Below, in pieces: positions 1-10,519 of a stretch of DNA of 28,852 nucleotides. The first letter of the stretch is position 1, and the number at the start of each line of letters is the position of its first letter. This DNA comes from Cymbomonas tetramitiformis. Its lineage: Eukaryota > Chlorophyta > Pyramimonadophyceae > Pyramimonadales > Pyramimonadaceae. The notes beneath the pieces are model-generated. The model made no database searches. It was not told the DNA's origin and saw nothing but the letters and a program-made list of their open reading frames with translations. The stretch covers positions 1-28,852 of the forward strand of contig LGRX02009732.1 in NCBI GenBank assembly GCA_001247695.2, in the 5' to 3' direction. A program made the translations under genes and the position numbers.

Positions 1-1
1 G

Positions 2-566
2 CTCGTCGACCGGATTACTGCAAGTTCCCAATTGATGACACATATGCCATTTTTGGACGGGGAAGCTTTCGAGCAGTACGTGTACACTGTGCATGATGGA
101 GATTTCGAGGCGGCGTATGAATCATTCGTGTCTGACCCGGAAGCCGCAACCGGTATGGTGGGCGTAACGGCGCCGCGATGTTGTCGAGATGATTTCAGAG
201 ACATCCCTTTCGAGGAAGACGGGGAGGAGATCCCTTATGAAGTCCCTCATAACTTGCGCACGATGCGCACGTCGTGTATCAGGTATATATCCCACAAAAA
301 ATCGAATGATATTGGGGCGCATACTTACATTTCAGCTCGCATTGCGATCATTAAATTGTGTAATTTGTGTTCGATCCCCGTAATGCAGGTGAATCCGCAC
401 TTCAAGGAGTTCACAAGCAGAGATGGCGGGGATGCTACCGCTACTATTGATCGGGCGGCTCGCTCTAGAGAAATCTACACCCAAGAACAAATCGAAAGTG
501 CGGATCGATGGCAGCGGAGGCAAGCGGTGGCTGCGGTGCGTCCAGAAGCGGCGAGAGTGGACATCA
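2..566 (+). pseudogene. 5' part of Pif1-helicase/OTU-protease gene, split by the Copia insertion
   Basis: The frame is open from base 2, so the gene begins outside the window. It reads through to the edge of the LTR at 567. When the retrotransposon and one CATCA copy are removed, the codons ending VDI at 557-565 run directly into TQLNQGQSF at 13861 onward, which is the usual lead-in to the Walker A motif of Pif1-family helicases. The visible part is acidic and has no motif I recognise on its own. In Helitron proteins this position would be the linker between Rep and helicase, which is an inference because no Rep motif is inside the window. A GTATAT at 283 and acceptor-like TTTCAG (335) and TGCAG (388) could mark an intron. 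Neither pairing keeps the frame, so I left the region as continuous coding sequence. Confidence 0.6.
562..566. repeat. Target-site duplication of the Copia element, left copy (CATCA)
   Basis: CATCA directly precedes the 5' LTR and is repeated at 13856-13860 directly after the 3' LTR. Five base pairs is the usual duplication length for Ty1/Copia integrases. It proves that both LTRs belong to one insertion event. Confidence 0.93.
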
Positions 567-860
567 TGCTGGATTTGGCACGCCGACAGTGTCATCATCA
601 TCTGTGTCATCACCGATATGGTTCGACTACTATGACTTCTTCACTGTCATCAGCGCCATCTCCGATATCGACTTCGGTAGTCAGACAGTTCATAGCATCT
701 GTCATTTTCACATCTGACACCTTAGGGGCTGTCATCACATTCTTTCGGCGGAAGCTATAACACTTCGTATTATCTTGTGTATAGCTTCACAGTTTCACGG
801 TTGACATATGCGAGCGTAGCACCTTGACTTGTAGTGCTTCACTGTGTGTTTGTTTTCACA
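567..860 (+). repeat. 5' LTR of the Copia element
   Basis: The 294-bp LTR starts TGCTGGATTT and ends TGTTTTCACA. It matches the 3' LTR base for base apart from one extra T near 833 (CACCTTGAC against CACCTGAC). Inside it, GAAGCTATA (751-759) and TATAGCTTC (780-788) form an inverted repeat around a 20-base AT-rich loop, a plausible promoter or polyadenylation-hairpin region. Confidence 0.95.
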
Positions 861-1337
861 GGTTTGCGCCCACCACCGGCCTAAGGTGGTTATTTAAAAC
901 CGCCAATTATGGCTGGCTAAAGCCTTTATAGGGGCTCGGGGCTGAAGATCGGGGCATGAGGTTCTAGGACGCACTAGTCACGAAAGGGGTAGAGTGAGAG
1001 AGAGGATGATTTTCCGTACGTGAGCACAATTGCCTAGGACTAAGATGGACCGGTCTAGCTAGCCGCAGTCTCCGAAGCAGCACGCGCGTCAACATCAAGC
1101 CTCACGACACGATCGCCACCCTCTCTTACCCTACCCTATTTCGCGGCTGTAAAATTTGAACCTTTGACCCCGCATTTGAAGCCCCTCCCCTTATTTTCTA
1201 TAGATTGTTCAAGTGTAAATTTGTTTTCTCTTGGCGAGAACTTTGTTGTGCATTTTTTAGAACCTTGATCACCGAACATTTTGAATTCTTGGATTTTATT
1301 GACTAACGCTCGAGCACCGCGACTGTAAAATTTCGGC
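861..1337 (+). other. Untranslated leader of the Copia element
   Basis: This is 477 bp between the 5' LTR and the gag start codon, where the primer-binding site and packaging signal should lie. The LTR is followed at once by GGTTTGCGCCCACC, which is not the TGG start expected of a primer site for an intact tRNA 3' end, so I do not assign a primer. A closely similar GGTTTGGACCCAC occurs at 27629 ahead of the second, decayed gag. No open reading frame of note is present. Confidence 0.6.
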
Positions 1338-4300
1338 ATGGCCTCTACACCTTACCAACTGATGGCGCCAGCGCGGTTGAGAGCGCATCCGGCTGGTGCC
1401 TCTAAGAGGCAATTGCAATTCGATCAACTGGTGCCCACACCGGTAGCGGCTTCATCTCAACAATCAGCGGTTGAAAAGAAGTTTGATTCTGAGTCGGCAG
1501 CTTTCCTGGATGACCACCAGAAGATCGAGGCGCTTGTAAGGGGAATTAAATCTAAGCTGTGTGGCAAAGGGGATGCCATCGACGAGTGGAGGTTTTGTGG
1601 TGACGAGTCTAATGCTCGCTCACTACTTGACTCCCTCGTTGAAGAGCTTACCTCGCGCCTCACGCGGTTTAACACCCTTTTCGCACATGCTTTCCGGCTG
1701 GACGACGTCACCGCCACAGTGATGCCCAACGCAAACAAACTCCTTAAGGAGTTGTTGGAGTATCTCTGTGGCGGTCCAGCGCTCGCTTCAGTGCGGGAAG
1801 CACATCGTTACTTCCCTGACGACGGCAAAGTTATTTTAACTGCCTTAGTCAGGGACGTGATGCCTGACCTCGAGGATTTCGACAAGACTGACTTCATCTT
1901 TACCCCGACAGTAGAGGTCCCGGCAGGAGTGAACCCCAAACAGTTCATCAAAGCTTTCACTGACGCTGTCAGTAACGCTGCGACGGACTTGGGGCAACAC
2001 TCCAGCCTCGACATCTCGAGGGAAGATGCTGTACGTTTGTTCCTCCGTCGTACATGTCCCGTCACCTACAAACAGGTGCACGAGGACTACGCAATTGAGA
2101 AGGTCAAAACACAAGCGGAGCTGACCCTGGTGAGCTGTGGACTCGCGATTCAGCGGGTCTACAACACACTAGGGAAAGCGAAGCAACTGACAAGCGCATT
2201 TTACAATGATGCAGGGCACCGCCACGGTGAACGTGGCGGTCTGGACCCCAGGGGAGCCCCTGACCTACGCCCTACCCGCCCGCGTGATGTTTACTATCCT
2301 GGACGGTCTTCTCACCCCTTTAAGGGGAAGGGGAAGAATTTCCGTTTTGCTGCCTCCCCCTTGCCGAAGGGGGGGAATTGGCCGCAGGGAATCCGCAGGA
2401 AGGGGAAAGGCAAAGGCAAGGGCAAGAAGGGCAAGGGGCAGAAGCAGAAGTCCCGAGTCACCTTCCACCCGGGTTCCAAACAGTTCTACGGCAACTGTTG
2501 GTCCTGCGGTGGAAGGCACCGCCAGGCAGATTGCACACACATGCAGCACCTGGCGGCACACTCCATGCGGCTTGACCCCGAGGCTCTGGCCGAAGGGGCC
2601 TTCACCGATGTTCTGGCAGCTCGCTACCAGGCAGCTTACGAGCATTCGGAGGGGGCCTTTCAGGCAGTCTGTTGGGAGCACGGCACACCAGACATTTGTG
2701 ACTCATCGGAGTCGGTGTGCACGTACCCTGACGACGGCTCCATGTCCTTTGCCGCCTACCTCACCCAGGGGGATGAGGCCTCTCATGCACCCGCTTGGGC
2801 ACCACAGGAGTGGACTGACTCTGAGTGGGATGCTTGGGAGCTTGAATCCTACACTCAGGAGCAACATGAGGAATGGGATCGACTCCAGAGAAAGGCTGCC
2901 GCAAAGTTTCAAGCCTTTTGCTATGCAGGGGAAGAGGCTGGCTACGATGAGCAAGATCTTCAGGAGCCGTACTCTTCCCTTTCTCTAGGGAGAGTTCATT
3001 TTGGCAGCTTCGGGGTGGGTGGTGTCGATCGTGACACCACGCCAACCCCACCGGTCGATGCCCGCATGGACTCTGCCGTTGCCGTGACACCGCTTGATCT
3101 TTCACCGTTCTACCGTGCGGACCCGAGCATCACATGCTCACCGTGTGACCCACAGCCTGCGTCTACTCAATCGCATCTCGACGCAGGTGTGATGTTAGAC
3201 GGGACCGCACAGACGTTGGATCCTACCGCACCGTTATCGGGTGACACTCCGGGCGATGCCGAGCATGGGGACACCTGTATGCACCCCGTGTCAGCGCTCT
3301 TCGCACACGAGACACCCCTGGAGCCTGGCTCCGGGTTGTTCGCTGACATGGTGTTGGCAGGTGACCTTCGGTTTCAGTCAATGACCGAACAACATCTCAG
3401 TGAGACCCGGGAGGAAGGAAGGGCTTGGGGGCCGAGGTCTTGGAGCTCACAGCTGGAGTCTGTGGCTGGACCGGAGCCCGGCCCTTCCGTGGAGCTTCGG
3501 CGGTCCCTTCCCTCACGGGTTTCAAAGGTTGTTACTCCTCCCGGCCTCACCGACAGGGAGCAGGACCACTGGGACAGGCTGTGGTGTGAGGATCACACCC
3601 AGCCCACCCAGTGGTACGACACCCTGCCGGCTTCGGCCGCAACGACTTCGAGGGTACCACGAGCACCGCCTCCGGTAGTGCCCTTCCCCCCCAGCTCTGG
3701 CCCGTGTTCTGTCACCGCAGGAGCTGGAGTATATGCCACGGCTATGGACCTCCCTGCCAGCGGACACGGGGTGTCTGCGGGGTCCGTAGTCGGGGCCTCG
3801 GACGAGCCCGACAGCCCTGAGCCCCGTGGCTCAGGGGGAGGGCAGTACTGTGACCCTCCACCACCCGTCACTGGACCTGCCCTGCGTAGGGGTGTAGGTA
3901 GGGGGGGTGTACCCTTCTACAGACATGCCCTTGTCTCCACACTTGTTGTCCTCGGCTTCCTAGGCTGTGCCATGGCAGATGTGAGCATGCTTGAGGGACA
4001 GGAGGATGCCTCGGACAGACTGAGACTGCTGTCACCTGGGGGCCCACGGGGAGGGGCCCAGGGGACGGGGACGGGGATACTGTATGATTGGGGCTCTAAT
4101 GGTGGCACTTGGGCTGGTAACAATGGGAACAGTGGTTCTTGTGATTGGGAATGGTCAGATTCTGGGGCTGGACACTCTTCCTCTGGACCTGGCCCGGGAG
4201 ACCCTCACAGTGACCACGGCCAGTTCACCAGCTCGGGTATGCCGCCCGATGCCGCTTCACAAATACAGCTATTCCGGTCAACTATAACAGCAGACAGTGA

Positions 4301-6509
4301 GGGCCGCCGCAGGCGGTCCCGACACCTCACGGCTCTAACCCTGGCAACCATTCTGGCAGTTATCATTCAGTGTCTGTTTCTATACTTCATGGACTTCCAG
4401 TCAATATCAGGCGACAGTACAGTGGACAGAGGTGTCGGTGGTGTTGGCTCAGTGGCTTGGCATCAGACAGGCAGTGTCCTCGAGACCACCTCACACCTGG
4501 CAGATCTCATGATCACCGTCGGTGGTGCCGTGGTGCACATGTCATGGTGGCTCGGCTTCACTTGGACAGCACACGGCACACCACCACCCGGGCTAGTGTT
4601 TACCTGTAGCCCGGTTGTCTCGGCCTATGCACTATCACGGGACGGCGATGGCATTGTAGTGGACTCTGGTGCCACTGGAAATATCACAGGCACCAGGTCC
4701 AGGATCTCGGCCTTGGACACCTCCTCCACTATTGGTTTCTCCACGGTGATGACAGGTCCTGTATCCCGAACTGACGGGACCTGCACACTACACCTATACG
4801 GTCGTGAGATACTATCAGGGGAGATAGATGAGTACTCTATCCCTGGCTGCCACTTCAAAGAGGGCGCCAGGACCCTTCTATCTACCCGGGTTATGCTCAG
4901 ACACGGCTTCAGTTCTCCAGACTTCATCAGCATGACTTATACTCACTTGGACTCAGGCAGAACATACCGTATCACAGACAATCAGGTGGATTACCTCTGG
5001 GATGAGCCACAGCACCCGCATACTCACCACTTTGGCTCAGCAGCTGTCAGGACCCGCACAGGAGACTCATCAGACTGGCAGTGGAGTAATAGCGAGTATA
5101 CTAAATGGGCTACTACTCACGGCTCTCCTACAGCTACAGCTAAACTTGGTACTCCGGCTTTTGATGTATCTATGTATGGGGACTCTCTGCCTGTTGGCGA
5201 GGGTAACAATCATCCGGCTCTTGAGCACTGGTCCATATCAGATGATTGTCACACCAAGCAGTGGACGGGTCAGTTCTTCTATGGTAACATTCCCTTCAGT
5301 ATCAGTATGATTGACAGAATGCTGACTAAGGGTAACCATGACTTTCTCCTTGACCCGCATAATACCACCTACTTCTGGATTGTCCCGTATATGCCACAAC
5401 ACCAGATATGGCACAAGACGTGTACTATGGAGGTACTACACATCTATCCTAAAGGCAGTAAGAGGATATTCAGTTTCTCTCGGAAGCACACATATGCTTC
5501 CAGTCACCCACTGACACCGGCTGGCTCAGATGGCGGACCTGACAGAGTATTCATTGACGGCACTCCCTTTGAGATCTGTATCCTGTTCAGGAACAGAAAC
5601 ACACCTGTTCGGGTCAGTCCCTTTGTGGAGTTCCATGCAGTCATGGGTCACGGCTCTACGGCCAGTCTGCTTAAGCTCTACGACCTACCTGGCATCCAGC
5701 TCGGTCGGCCTCTGCTGTCTAGGCGAGCTATAGCAGCTATGCCGACCTGCTCTCAGTTCTGTGCAGTATGCTGTACAAGTAAGCTGAAGCAGAAGCCCTG
5801 TGGACACCATGACCAGCTGAGATCAGTGGCCATACAGCCCGGCCAGAAGTGGGCTGCTGACATGACAGGACCTATTACCCCAGCTGGCTTCAACGGCCAC
5901 CTGTACCGATGTCAGTTCATTGACTATGTCAGCAGGTTCATATTTGTGTACACCTTCGTTCAAAAATCAGAATACTACACATGCCTGGTTCATTTCTACG
6001 GCAGCTTACACGCAATGGGGTATGCTCCACAATCCATTACACTCCGTACAGACTGTGCTCCAGAGATGGGTGACCCCCAGTGTGTGGCTTTCTATCAGAA
6101 GCATCATATATTACATCAGAAGTCATCGCCTACAGTACATACAGACAATCCTCATGCAGAGAATGCCATTGGCAAGATATCCGACATGGCTAAGGCATTA
6201 CTTCTGGCGGCTGGCATGCCCGAGGACTACTGGTCTCTGGCTGCCACCCATGCTGGCTTCATACGGAATCTCTCTACTCACAAGAACATCTCTACAACAC
6301 CATTTCATCAAATCAGAGGCTATCACTATGGCTATGCAAAACTGAAGGCCTTCGGCCAGAACTGCTATGTCATTATGTCCCAGCAGCAGAGGAACTCCAG
6401 ACAGCCTGGCATGTCTAAGAAGTCTCAGCGGGCGGCCTGGTCAGGCCGTCTTGTCGGTGTATCAGTCAGCTCTCTGGCATATAAGATCTTGGATACTGAG
6501 ACTAATATG
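1338..6509 (+). CDS. Copia polyprotein, Gag-protease-integrase part (interrupted)
   Basis: One frame runs from ATG 1338. It covers 1724 residues to the insertion point at 6509 and then reads on into foreign DNA to 6935. In order: Gag (about 1-300); a Lys/Gly-rich basic stretch; a CX2CX3HX4C zinc knuckle (Cys387, Cys390, His394, Cys399), which binds RNA; and a long Pro/Gly/Ser-rich spacer (about 400-1100). The spacer has hydrophobic segments near 863-882, 996-1020 and 1057-1075. Next come the aspartic protease with DSGA at 1109-1112, the integrase HHCC zinc site (His1433, His1437, Cys1475, Cys1478), and the integrase catalytic triad Asp1508, Asp1572 and Glu1608 with the standard 35-residue spacing. 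The start was chosen as the first ATG in frame. The catalytic residues are intact; the break at 6510 is what disables the protein. Confidence 0.92.
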
Positions 6510-8276
6510 GGAAGCATCTCTTTTGTGTCGCGAGGTCCTTTTATTTGTCGTGTCGCAAAAAGATTCGTTTATATTAACGACGCTTCGCAGCTTTTTCAGA
6601 AATATGCTGTTTTTCATTTCGTTTCCCTTAAAGGAGCGAAACAGGTTTCCTGGAAAAAAGTGACATCAACAGGCCACACCGCAGGAGCTGTCCCTCAAAA
6701 ATTATGCCGTTGGAAATTTTCCAAAAACTTTCTGCCCATGTCAGCAGTCCTACCCCGGATTGTGTCGAGCGCTCGCGCTTTACCGGCCAATCATGATACG
6801 ATAGCATCTGAGGGATACCGACCTCAGCATCAGCAGTCCTACCCCGGATTGTCTCGACCGATCGCTCGTAGCCGACAACGAGAGTTTAACAATTCACAAT
6901 TATACCACAAAGATATGCGGAATTTCCAATTATGAATTTGTCGCAACACTACCACTTTCATACGAGGAAAACAGAATCCGCTTGCATTATATACTGCTAA
7001 GACCGCTGAACTGAGCGCCCCGTAAGTCACTCTTCAGCGACCGTTGTGTTTGGAATAATCCCGTCTACCAAACACAACGTAACTTTGCATATGCATTCTA
7101 AAGTATGTTAGGAACCTCATATTTCTTGCGCGCGCAAGATCCGTTCAGATTCTAGGAGTCTGGACGCGGCGCGTTAGAGGGGGTGGATGATTTTGTCATT
7201 CGTCGAGTCCGCTGACTCGACTCACGCGCAGCAGCGACGCATAATGCACAGCATGGCTTTATCACGCATATCTCATATGCATATACAACATATTTTGAGC
7301 ATCTGACACTGCTCTGACAGCTCTGGCGGAAACGCGGATGTCATTTGCGTCCACGTTTCCGCTAGGATTTCTTCCCTCATTCGCGCGCTCGCTTGCAAGC
7401 GAGCATGCGCATCGCGTGAGGGAATTGTTTGCAAAAATAGCACCTGGTGTGTGTTATCTTTCCGAAATAAATTGGACAGACTCGTCAGTCAACCATACAT
7501 CTCACTGTAGGCTGGCGCGTTCATCCGGGTATAGCGAACGGAATTTTGAGTTTCTAAAACCCCCAATAGTTGCGATTGCGGGTATCATTCTACGTGATGC
7601 GCGTATCGATAAACTTAGTAGGAATATGTGATAATATTCAATAGGAAATTCTTGCTTAGATTAATACATGATCTTAAGAAGTAATCTTGTTTTGGCTCGA
7701 CAGGGGCACACTGCGGGGGAAACGTTCCGTGTTATTCTTAAAATTGCATATTTAACAAATGACATTTGAACACTCACCACTGCAAAAACGGACAGATTTT
7801 GCAAAAACGGTCACGATTCTGCAAAAGCCGACACTGGAAAACTCTCGAGCGTGTTTGACCTCATCATTATGCCATGACACCATTCGGGTGTCATCGTCAT
7901 CGTCATCGATTATGGGGTGGGGATGGGGTCCGATTCTCTTTCTGTGTGGCGATTTTATTGAAAGGAATTTTCGCGAATTAATTCCTCCGTTCAACACGAC
8001 ACCCTGAATGCAATTAAAATAATCGTTTGTCCGATTTGTTTTTCATAATTTGTTATCCTTGCTATTCCTGTCCATACAAATTTGGTCATCTGAAAATTTT
8101 CTGTGAATTTTGTGGATTTCTGCGAATTTTCACGACAGAAATGAGCGTTGCGCTCATGTTTGTCGCAGGTGCGACAGAAATGAGCGCAACGCTCATTTAT
8201 GTCGCACGGTATAATTGCAGTTTTGTCGCACGGTGCGACAAATAAAATAACCTTGCGACAAAAATGAAGTGCTACC
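6510..8276. mobile_element. Non-autonomous Mutator-like (MULE-type) DNA transposon nested in the Copia pol gene
   Basis: The ends are inverted repeats. Bases 6510-6550 match the reverse complement of 8236-8276 at 33 of 41 positions without gaps. They are flanked by a perfect 9-bp duplication, ACTAATATG, at 6501-6509 and 8277-8285. Long terminal inverted repeats with a 9-bp duplication are typical of Mutator-like elements. The 1767-bp interior has no transposase-sized frame (longest about 97 codons), so it would depend on an enzyme made elsewhere. It contains several hairpins: 7042-7053 with 7068-7079, the palindrome 7387-7404, and a cluster at 8141-8242. It also has a 28-bp direct repeat (6741-6768 and 6830-6857, one mismatch). 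Removing the element and one duplication keeps the Copia frame. Confidence 0.85.
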
Positions 8277-8285
8277 ACTAATATG

Positions 8286-8402
8286 ATACACTATGTTGGC
8301 AAGCCTCACTGGATTCATAATCATCAGGACATGGGAGAGATATTGGGATCCTTTCCAGACCCACATCAGGCAGAGCGGGAGTTTGATGCATCCTATGTAT
8401 AC
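8286..8402 (+). pseudogene. Copia polyprotein fragment between integrase and reverse transcriptase
   Basis: This is a 117-bp remnant of the Copia frame trapped between two insertions. It continues the phase of the upstream polyprotein (codon starts at 8286, following ATG 6507-6509 once the first insertion is removed) and reads IHYVGKPHWIHNHQD and onward to DASYVY. It joins in frame to YDRPQPFSD at 9365 once the next insertion and one ATGTATAC copy are removed. This is the spacer after the integrase core, and it is poorly conserved in Copia elements. Confidence 0.75.
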
Positions 8403-9356
8403 GTTCCGCTGGTCGATGTTAAATTGCTCAGATGAAGATTTCCTCGCGGCTAAGGATATAGAGTGGGGTACGGCACCCCGGAAAACTGGTCTCGGAATTG
8501 GATTTGGACCATTGGATCGACCGCTACGAGCGTTGACCGTTCCGTTGACTTTTACTATTTAGACCTAATTTTTCCAGCAAATTGATGATTCCTGCGCAGG
8601 CATCTGTGGAAGAAGTCTTCACTCACTGAGAGCATATATGAGCTAGGGATATATATCCCTTACATATATATGCTCCCAGTGCGTATGGAGGTTGAGTTTA
8701 GCGCGATTCGGGTGTGATCCCATACTTCCGGCTCAAGGAATAGTACGGGTTCACACATTGAGTCATGCAATTTTGCTAAGAAAGTGGGTGCGACGTACAC
8801 AAGTTGCGCAGTATCAATTTCTTGAAGGTGCTGCAACTTAACGTACGTTCGTATGCCTTGCCATCTATGCGGATGGTTGCCGATACCGGCTTGTGCCCGC
8901 TTTGAGCACAAGCCGGGATCGTCGCGTTCACGCACGTAGACACCGTGCGGGCTCATCTTATGATAAATTTTACCTTAAAACAGACCCCAAGGAACAATAA
9001 ACCGAGGGCAATCAAGGGCAATCAAACGCCTAAGACCGATGAAAAATTTTCAGGGAGGAGCCTCAAAACCGGAAAACCCCTCTTGGAAAATCGCGTTCAG
9101 ATCTTCACGTAGCGAACCTCAGAGTTTCCAGGCACGCACAAACCTCATGTTCGCATGTTCAGGAACATGTTCTAATATACAAAAATGTTCAAGATAGAAT
9201 AACATATCCGTGATATATCCTTGAAAAAGGTGCTGAACAGCACCGTTCAAGCAAGTTTGCAGAGCGCTTCTGGAGCTGCGCAAGGTTTTCAGGCCTAAAT
9301 CTGAGTTTCGAGATCGCGAATTTCATCGCGTTCGATCGGAAAACCCGACCAACGGA
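8403..9356. mobile_element. 954-bp insertion with 8-bp target duplication, unclassified DNA element
   Basis: The segment is bounded by ATGTATAC at 8395-8402 and 9357-9364. Its ends show a short imperfect inverted repeat: TCCGCTGGTCG from 8405, and CGACCAACGGA ending at 9356, 10 of 11 positions paired. Removing it with one duplication restores a continuous Copia reading frame. An 8-bp duplication is usual for hAT elements, but the termini are not classic hAT ends, so the family is left open. Inside, 8631-8674 is a self-complementary block: AGCATATAT and ATATATGCT arms around the palindrome GGGATATATATCCC. A minus-strand frame of 98 codons (8660-8956) resembles nothing I recognise. Confidence 0.7.
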
Positions 9357-10519
9357 ATGTATACTATGACAGACCACAGCCATTCAGTGACAGCTTTGAC
9401 ACAGCAGGCTCGAGGATACATGGTATTGGTTCTTTCTTTGACGGAGAGGAGTCACACGCATGTGTTCAGCTCATTCAGACAGATGGCACAGTTACCTGGA
9501 CTATGGCAGTCAGATATGTGTCACAAACATCAGATGGTCAGCACTATCGGGACCTACCACACTATATCTGGACTGCTACAGAAAGCTGAACGGCATTAAT
9601 GAACACTACCCTATCTGGACTATTGTGAAGGCTCGTCAGACAATCAGAGCACCTATCTACAGTGCACTTCTCATCTCCACCCACAGAGGCAACAGGAGAC
9701 CCTACGGTGTTATCCTGGAGCCCTGCCCCGACGAGCCGGCTGGCTGGCACATTGATCTCCCGGCCAACCTAATTATCTTTCCGTCCACCCATTCAGCAGC
9801 TTACCTGCCCTTCTCTGACACCCTCAGCAGTGACCTCAGAGCAGAGTACATGTTTGGCAGTTTCAGCAGCATGGAGCAGTTTCTCTCTGATGCTCCTACC
9901 TCTACTATTACCCATATGCTTGAGGTCTCGGCACCAGAGATTAAGCTACCTCACGGTGTCAAACAGGCCCTATCCTCACCACAGTCTGAAGACTGGCTAA
10001 AAGCTATGGATCAGGAGGTTGGTGATATGGTTAATCAGGAGAAGCTCAAGCTGGGAACACCTCCGGCTAGTGCACAGTACCTTACTACACTATTTGTACT
10101 GTCTATGCCATTCAAACCTGACCCTACTGGGGCAGGCAAGCCCTATCAGATATTTAAAGCCCGTATGGCTGGTGACGGCAGCAGAACTACAGGCTACCTT
10201 CCGTGGGAGACCTCTTCAGCTACCCCAGAGATATCAGCTTTCAGACTGCTATTCATATTTGCAGCTCTATTCCAGCTGGTGGTGTCACATCTGGATGTGT
10301 CTCAGGCCTTTATGCATGCTAAGCTTGAGTTCCCCGTGTGGATTCAGTTTCCCTCTGGCTATACCTTTAAGGGCTACAGCTATGCATTACTCTCATATGC
10401 GCTGTACGGCCTCAAGATTGCCGGTGCATCATGGCAGAGGATGGTTAAACAGTTTATGCTCAGTTTCAAATACATGGGACAATCATTCAGGCAGTCTACA
10501 CATGATGCCTGTATCTATT
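9357..10519 (+). pseudogene. Copia polyprotein fragment: linker and first half of reverse transcriptase
   Basis: From 9365 the Copia frame resumes as YDRPQPFSDSF and stays open to about 9590. Protein-like sequence then switches to another frame (GINEHYPIWTIVKA onward), so a one-base indel lies near 9585-9600. The second frame runs to the next insertion at 10520. It carries the start of the Copia reverse transcriptase: the FKARMAGDG stretch, the first catalytic-aspartate region LDVSQAFMHAKLE (Asp at 10293) and YALYGLKIAGASW. The active-site YVDD lies beyond the next insertion, at 11610. The indel and the insertions make this copy unable to produce reverse transcriptase. Confidence 0.85.

Noticed and set aside
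567..760. End of the frame that starts at 32, reading into the LTR
   Set aside because: The residues after 566 are LTR sequence, and the same translation appears from the 3' LTR at 13563 onward. They are not part of the helicase protein.
861..874. tRNA primer-binding site
   Set aside because: The sequence after the LTR does not begin with TGG and I cannot match it to a tRNA 3' end from sequence alone.
6510..6935. Apparent extension of the Copia polyprotein by about 140 residues
   Set aside because: It is the reading frame running on into the Mutator-like insertion. The inverted end and the ACTAATATG duplication show that the real coding sequence resumes at 8286.
9460..9590. Start of the reverse-transcriptase frame at ATG 9460
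   Set aside because: In this stretch another frame (from 9365, YDRPQPFSD to YIWTATES) is the protein-like one and continues the upstream polyprotein. The ATG is a by-product of the indel near 9590.
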